DNA of 64,000 nucleotides. It comes from Nostoc paludosum FACHB-159 (GTDB lineage Bacteria; Cyanobacteriota; Cyanobacteriia; Cyanobacteriales; Nostocaceae). A model generated the notes under the pieces. That model was not told where the DNA came from and made no database searches. It saw only the letters and a list, made by a program, of their open reading frames with translations. The DNA is taken from NCBI RefSeq assembly GCF_014698835.1, contig NZ_JACJTU010000016.1, positions 62,001 to 126,000 of the forward strand, written 5' to 3'. The translations under genes were made by a program, and so were the position numbers. Positions 61,093 to 64,000 of this stretch are shown in pieces. The stretch's first letter is position 1. Every line of letters begins with the position of its first letter.

Positions 61093-61188
61093 CTTACGTA
61101 TAAATGCGAGTATTAGTTGTCTTCAAATTAAAATTAAAACTTCACTTTAGACCTTCTACTTAAGCCTGCAATTTGATGGGTAAGTTTT

Positions 61189-62268
61189 ATGAGACAACAG
61201 CTTGTATTTCCAAGGCACAAGGTAGACTTAGTTGATGTAACTGGGATTTTTCAGCGTCAAGTATTTTTGCACGGCTTTTTATTGTTTACTTTTTTGCTGA
61301 CTCCCATAGCGGCGGGTGCGGTTGATATTACCGAACAACTCCACCGTCCTTTAAATAGTTCCGTTGGGCGACAATCGAGAGATGAAGCAGACAGTTTACT
61401 GCGTATCGGCGAACAACAATATGCCTCTGGGTATGCTAACAAAACAATTGCCTCTTGCCTGCGGGCACTAGAACTATACCACTCAATTGGCGACCTGAAA
61501 GCCCAGGGTTTGGCTTATAATTTGCTTGCTAAGGCTTATATCCAGCTAGGTAGTCCAAAAGAAGCGGAAGATGCTTTACGGCGAGGATTAGCCATCGCTC
61601 GTGATACTAAAGATTTTCAATCTCAGATTTTTGTTCTGAATAATATTGCGACATTTCTATTACAAGAAGGAGAATTTGTCGCTGCTGGCAAAACTGCCCA
61701 AGAGGCACTTACAATTGCTCAGAATGTCAAAAATATTGAAGGTCAAGGACTATCTTTGAGTAATTTAGGATTAGCCACAGCGAGGTTGGGAGATTATAAT
61801 AAAGCAATTAAATTATATGAGAATGCTTTAATTTTTCGGCGTCAAACTGGTGATGCCATTGGTGAGGCGAACACCTTAAATAATTTAGGTGAGGCTTATT
61901 TAGCATCGGGAAATTATCAAGATACCATTGGTACTTATGGTGCAGCGATGCAGATTGCTAAAATTAATCGCGATCGCACTAATGAATTACGAGCAATTGA
62001 TGGTTTAGTTACAGCTCACAGTGCTGCCGGTCGCCACCAACGCGCTTTTGATTTATTACAAGAGCGTTTAATACTTGCCAAAGAATTACAAAATGTGCGA
62101 GAAGAATTAAAATCTTTTGAATCCTATGCTCAATTATACGAGCAGTTAGGTAATTACCCAACTGCTCGTAATTTTTACGAAAGAGCGATTATACTGGCGC
62201 GAAAATTAGAAGACAGCAAACAAGAAGTGCTATTGCTGGATAAACTGACTAAAATGCTCAGGCGGTGA
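61189..62268 (+). CDS. Exported tetratricopeptide-repeat protein
   Basis: A 359-residue protein with a hydrophobic segment at about 27-44 ('FLHGFLLFTFLLTPIAAGAV') acting as signal or anchor, then six to seven TPR units, for example 'AYNLLAKAYIQLGSPKEAED', 'LNNIATFLLQEGEFVAAGKT', 'LSNLGLATARLGDYNKAIKL' and 'LNNLGEAYLASGNYQDTIGT'. TPRs mediate protein contacts. It may form an operon with the sigma-like gene upstream. Confidence 0.85.
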   Translation: MRQQLVFPRHKVDLVDVTGIFQRQVFLHGFLLFTFLLTPIAAGAVDITEQLHRPLNSSVGRQSRDEADSLLRIGEQQYASGYANKTIASCLRALELYHSIGDLKAQGLAYNLLAKAYIQLGSPKEAEDALRRGLAIARDTKDFQSQIFVLNNIATFLLQEGEFVAAGKTAQEALTIAQNVKNIEGQGLSLSNLGLATARLGDYNKAIKLYENALIFRRQTGDAIGEANTLNNLGEAYLASGNYQDTIGTYGAAMQIAKINRDRTNELRAIDGLVTAHSAAGRHQRAFDLLQERLILAKELQNVREELKSFESYAQLYEQLGNYPTARNFYERAIILARKLEDSKQEVLLLDKLTKMLRR

Positions 62269-62417
62269 ATAAAGTTAGGAGTTAGGAGTTAAGAGTTTGG
62301 AGTTTGGTTTAGGAGTAGCTCTTAAGTAGCGTGCGTTATGGCTTTAGCCTAACACGTTGCCATATAACTAACTCCTCACTCCTAACTCCTAACTCCTAAC
62401 TAATCCTCAATTCTCTT
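62269..62417. repeat. STRR and hairpin block
   Basis: TTAGGAGTTAGGAGTTAAGAG at 62273-62293 faces CTCCTAACTCCTAACTCC at 62376-62396, so the ends of the gap are inverted copies of the same heptamer class. In between lies a degenerate copy of the GTGCGTTA/TAACAC hairpin family (62328-62358). Confidence 0.75.
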
Positions 62418-63197
62418 TTAATTAAAGAACACTGAACCGTTTTGCTCAATTCTCAAGGCACTTCTACCTTGACTTGCATCGGCAGTTTCGTTAAATGTAA
62501 CTTCTAAGGTTCCTGCTTCTGATGAGGTTTGTGGAGTTACCGTCAGTTGTCCGCCATCTTCTCGTTGGAATGTCACGCTTACGGGTACGGTTAAGCGTTG
62601 GAGTGTGACACTGGATTTACCTCGTAGCAATCGCGGTGCCGTATCGCCGATGACTTGGTAAGTTACATTAGCCGCAGTGTCATTCACCAACTTGATATCA
62701 ACTCTACTATTTGTGAGTGCGATCGTAATGTTCGGGGTTTGTGCTGGTTGTACAGGTACCGTAGCACCTGGTTGTGGTGATGTAGGAGGTACTTGGCCCT
62801 GGCTTGGTGGAATAGCACCTGGTTGTGGTGAGGTAGGAGGTACTTGCCCTTGAGTTGGTGGAACCGGACTTGGTGGAATAGCACCTGGTTGTGATGGTAC
62901 TGGAGATTCTTCACCACCGACACCTAATCTTGCTTGTTCTGGTGATGGAGTTGCAGGGACGGGAAGAAGCCCTTGGGCTGCTAGTCTTTGGGTTAGCGCG
63001 TTGGGAGGACATCCTTGGGGAACCACAACGCGAGAGTTATGTGGTTCTTCGTAGAAAATACTAGGACAAGGGTTAACGCGGGGGGTAGATTGTTGTGCTA
63101 CTGCTTGAGGAATCGCTGGCAGTGTAATTAGTAGTCCTCCGCAAATAGCACCTAAAAATTCAGCAGATTTGCGAAAAACTGGATAATTATTAATCAT
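62418..63197 (-). CDS. Secreted proline-rich protein of unknown function
   Basis: A 259-residue protein with a signal peptide (hydrophobic about 14-32, cleavage near 'AVAQQ'). A proline-rich linker (about 83-147) contains a near-repeat of the unit 'GQVPPTSPQPGAIPPS'. The C-terminal about 100 residues ('NSRVDIKLVNDTAANVTYQV', 'LTVPVSVTFQREDGGQLTV') look like an all-beta domain. I do not recognise the family. The linker probably spans peptidoglycan or matrix. Confidence 0.65.
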   Translation of the reverse strand: MINNYPVFRKSAEFLGAICGGLLITLPAIPQAVAQQSTPRVNPCPSIFYEEPHNSRVVVPQGCPPNALTQRLAAQGLLPVPATPSPEQARLGVGGEESPVPSQPGAIPPSPVPPTQGQVPPTSPQPGAIPPSQGQVPPTSPQPGATVPVQPAQTPNITIALTNSRVDIKLVNDTAANVTYQVIGDTAPRLLRGKSSVTLQRLTVPVSVTFQREDGGQLTVTPQTSSEAGTLEVTFNETADASQGRSALRIEQNGSVFFN

Positions 63198-63754
63198 TAT
63201 TAACTCCTAGAAAGACTTAGGTTGGCTGATTTGGAAAACTTTTAAATGTTAAGAATTTAGGTATCAGAATTCAAAATTTGTCAGGATTTTAGAAAGATAA
63301 ATATATTAATTCGGTATGTAATCTTAGTTCTTTAACACCTCTGACTTTTGAATTTTGAGTTCTAAATTCTTGAATTACATTTTTAAATTAATAAATATTT
63401 ACGTGTTTTACATCTAACTCTAGACTTGAAAATCATATATTTTTGGACATAAAATTTACTTCTGAAGGCTGAAAAGCTCAACCATTCAAAAACTGTAGAT
63501 ACTTTGATTATTTTTAGCTTGGGCATTTTGGTATTAATTAATTTCTCTGTTTTTCCAGATGCCGCTAGTAAAAAAGCTAAACATTTACATCTGCCACAAG
63601 AAACAATATCGGACCGATATTTGATTGGGTGAAAAACTCGCCATCAACTAAAAAATGCTGATTCCCTACTCCGTACAGACGCCGTTAATCGCGTCTTAAC
63701 CCACTCCCTGCCTAACAAATTCAAAAATCAAAGCAAATTTATTGAATAGAGAAT
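63198..63754. other. Gene-free region with a 17-bp palindrome
   Basis: AT-rich, no convincing frame. AATATCGGACCGATATT (63605-63621) is a perfect palindrome around one base. A copy of the AGACG/CGTCT repeat family lies at 63668-63700. The promoter of the proline-rich gene is probably near 63200-63450. Confidence 0.5.
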
Positions 63755-64000
63755 TTAAGACTCAAGAGTTATTGGTAAAGTCACAGTAAAGGTAGTACCA
63801 ATACCTTGGGTGCTTTCAACTTGAATATGACCCTGGTGATGTTCGACAATAGCAGCAGCGATCGCTAATCCCAATCCTGAACCACTAACACTGGCTGTAG
63901 CTTTATTCCCAGTGCTATGAGTGCGTGCTGGGTCTACCCGATAAAAGCGGTCAAACAAGCGCGGTAAGGCCTCTGGTGGAATTCCAACTCCGGTGTCACT
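63755..64000 (-). CDS. Sensor histidine kinase, C-terminal part (cut by the window end)
   Basis: The last 81 residues of a histidine kinase; the frame is open to the window edge. Its ATPase boxes are clear: G1 'DTGVGIPPEA', F box 'LPRLFDRFYRVDPAR', and G2 'GSGLGLAIAAAIVEHHQGHI', ending 'GTTFTVTLPI'. Sensor and HisKA parts are outside the window. The family phosphorylates a response regulator, not visible here. Confidence 0.92.
   Translation of the reverse strand, partial: SDTGVGIPPEALPRLFDRFYRVDPARTHSTGNKATASVSGSGLGLAIAAAIVEHHQGHIQVESTQGIGTTFTVTLPITLES

Noticed and set aside
62684..62923. Second minus-strand frame inside the proline-rich gene
   Set aside because: It is an alternative reading of the repetitive proline-rich segment of the gene at 62418-63197.

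Overview
The window looks like the chromosome of a filamentous, probably heterocyst-forming cyanobacterium (Nostocales). The evidence is frequent HIP1 octamers (GCGATCGC) inside and between genes, many short tandem repeats of 7 bp (AATTACG, CCCAATG, AATGACC, GGATTTT), and gene families common in that group: XisH/XisI, several Uma2 nucleases, DUF2839, DUF4168, DUF6887/DUF6888, RRM-type Rbp, a PEP-CTERM protein and PhoX. I did not see rRNA genes, a complete insertion sequence, a prophage or a CRISPR array. No single replicon-defining feature is present, and the species cannot be named from this sequence alone.

Layout. 1-7.8 kb, nearly all minus strand: a PD-(D/E)XK transposase-like protein, then a metabolic cluster (cyclase-family protein, aldehyde dehydrogenase, class III aminotransferase, HglS/DUF1338) that fits L-lysine breakdown through 2-aminoadipate and 2-oxoadipate, then a 2H phosphoesterase. 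Two large 21-bp tandem arrays lie here. 8-20.4 kb: housekeeping genes (holA, tpiA, folP, rpsU, pth, tatA, rtcB, tRNA-Ala) mixed with small unknowns, including a translationally coupled DUF6888/DUF6887 pair. 20.5-23.5 kb: a repeat-rich scar zone with two antitoxin genes whose partner toxins survive only as N-terminal stubs on either side of an HsdR-N-like nuclease gene, plus a third 21-bp array. 23.6-27.7 kb: a tandem-GGDEF protein and a glycogen debranching enzyme. 27.8-31.9 kb: a defence-like patch with two Uma2 genes, a strongly AT-rich two-gene operon (nucleotidyltransferase-like protein plus DUF262 protein) and xisH-xisI. 32-36.5 kb: the secE-nusG-rplK-rplA-rplJ-rplL cluster with an L10 leader, tRNA-Trp and rplS. 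36.6-49.5 kb: two glycosyltransferases, a PEP-CTERM protein, a sugar porter, an RND efflux pump with its adaptor, an RNA-binding protein and a TetR regulator. 49.7-64 kb: a helicase-like protein with decayed motifs, an M48 protease, LysRS with a KTSC tail, a HigBA-type toxin-antitoxin operon with two palindromic operators, a Tat-exported PhoX, a sigma-like protein, a TPR protein, a secreted proline-rich protein, and the 3' end of a histidine kinase cut by the window edge.

How the genes work together. The ribosomal/translation cluster and the housekeeping genes are ordinary. The points of interest are the lysine-catabolism cluster, the AT-rich nucleotidyltransferase-DUF262 pair (my best candidate for an undescribed system), the twin decapitated toxin modules, and the repeat ecology: three unrelated 21-bp arrays, 7-bp and 9-bp tandem repeats that enter coding sequences, and small elements with 17-bp terminal inverted repeats. 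All functional calls come from reading protein motifs by eye; no database search was run.
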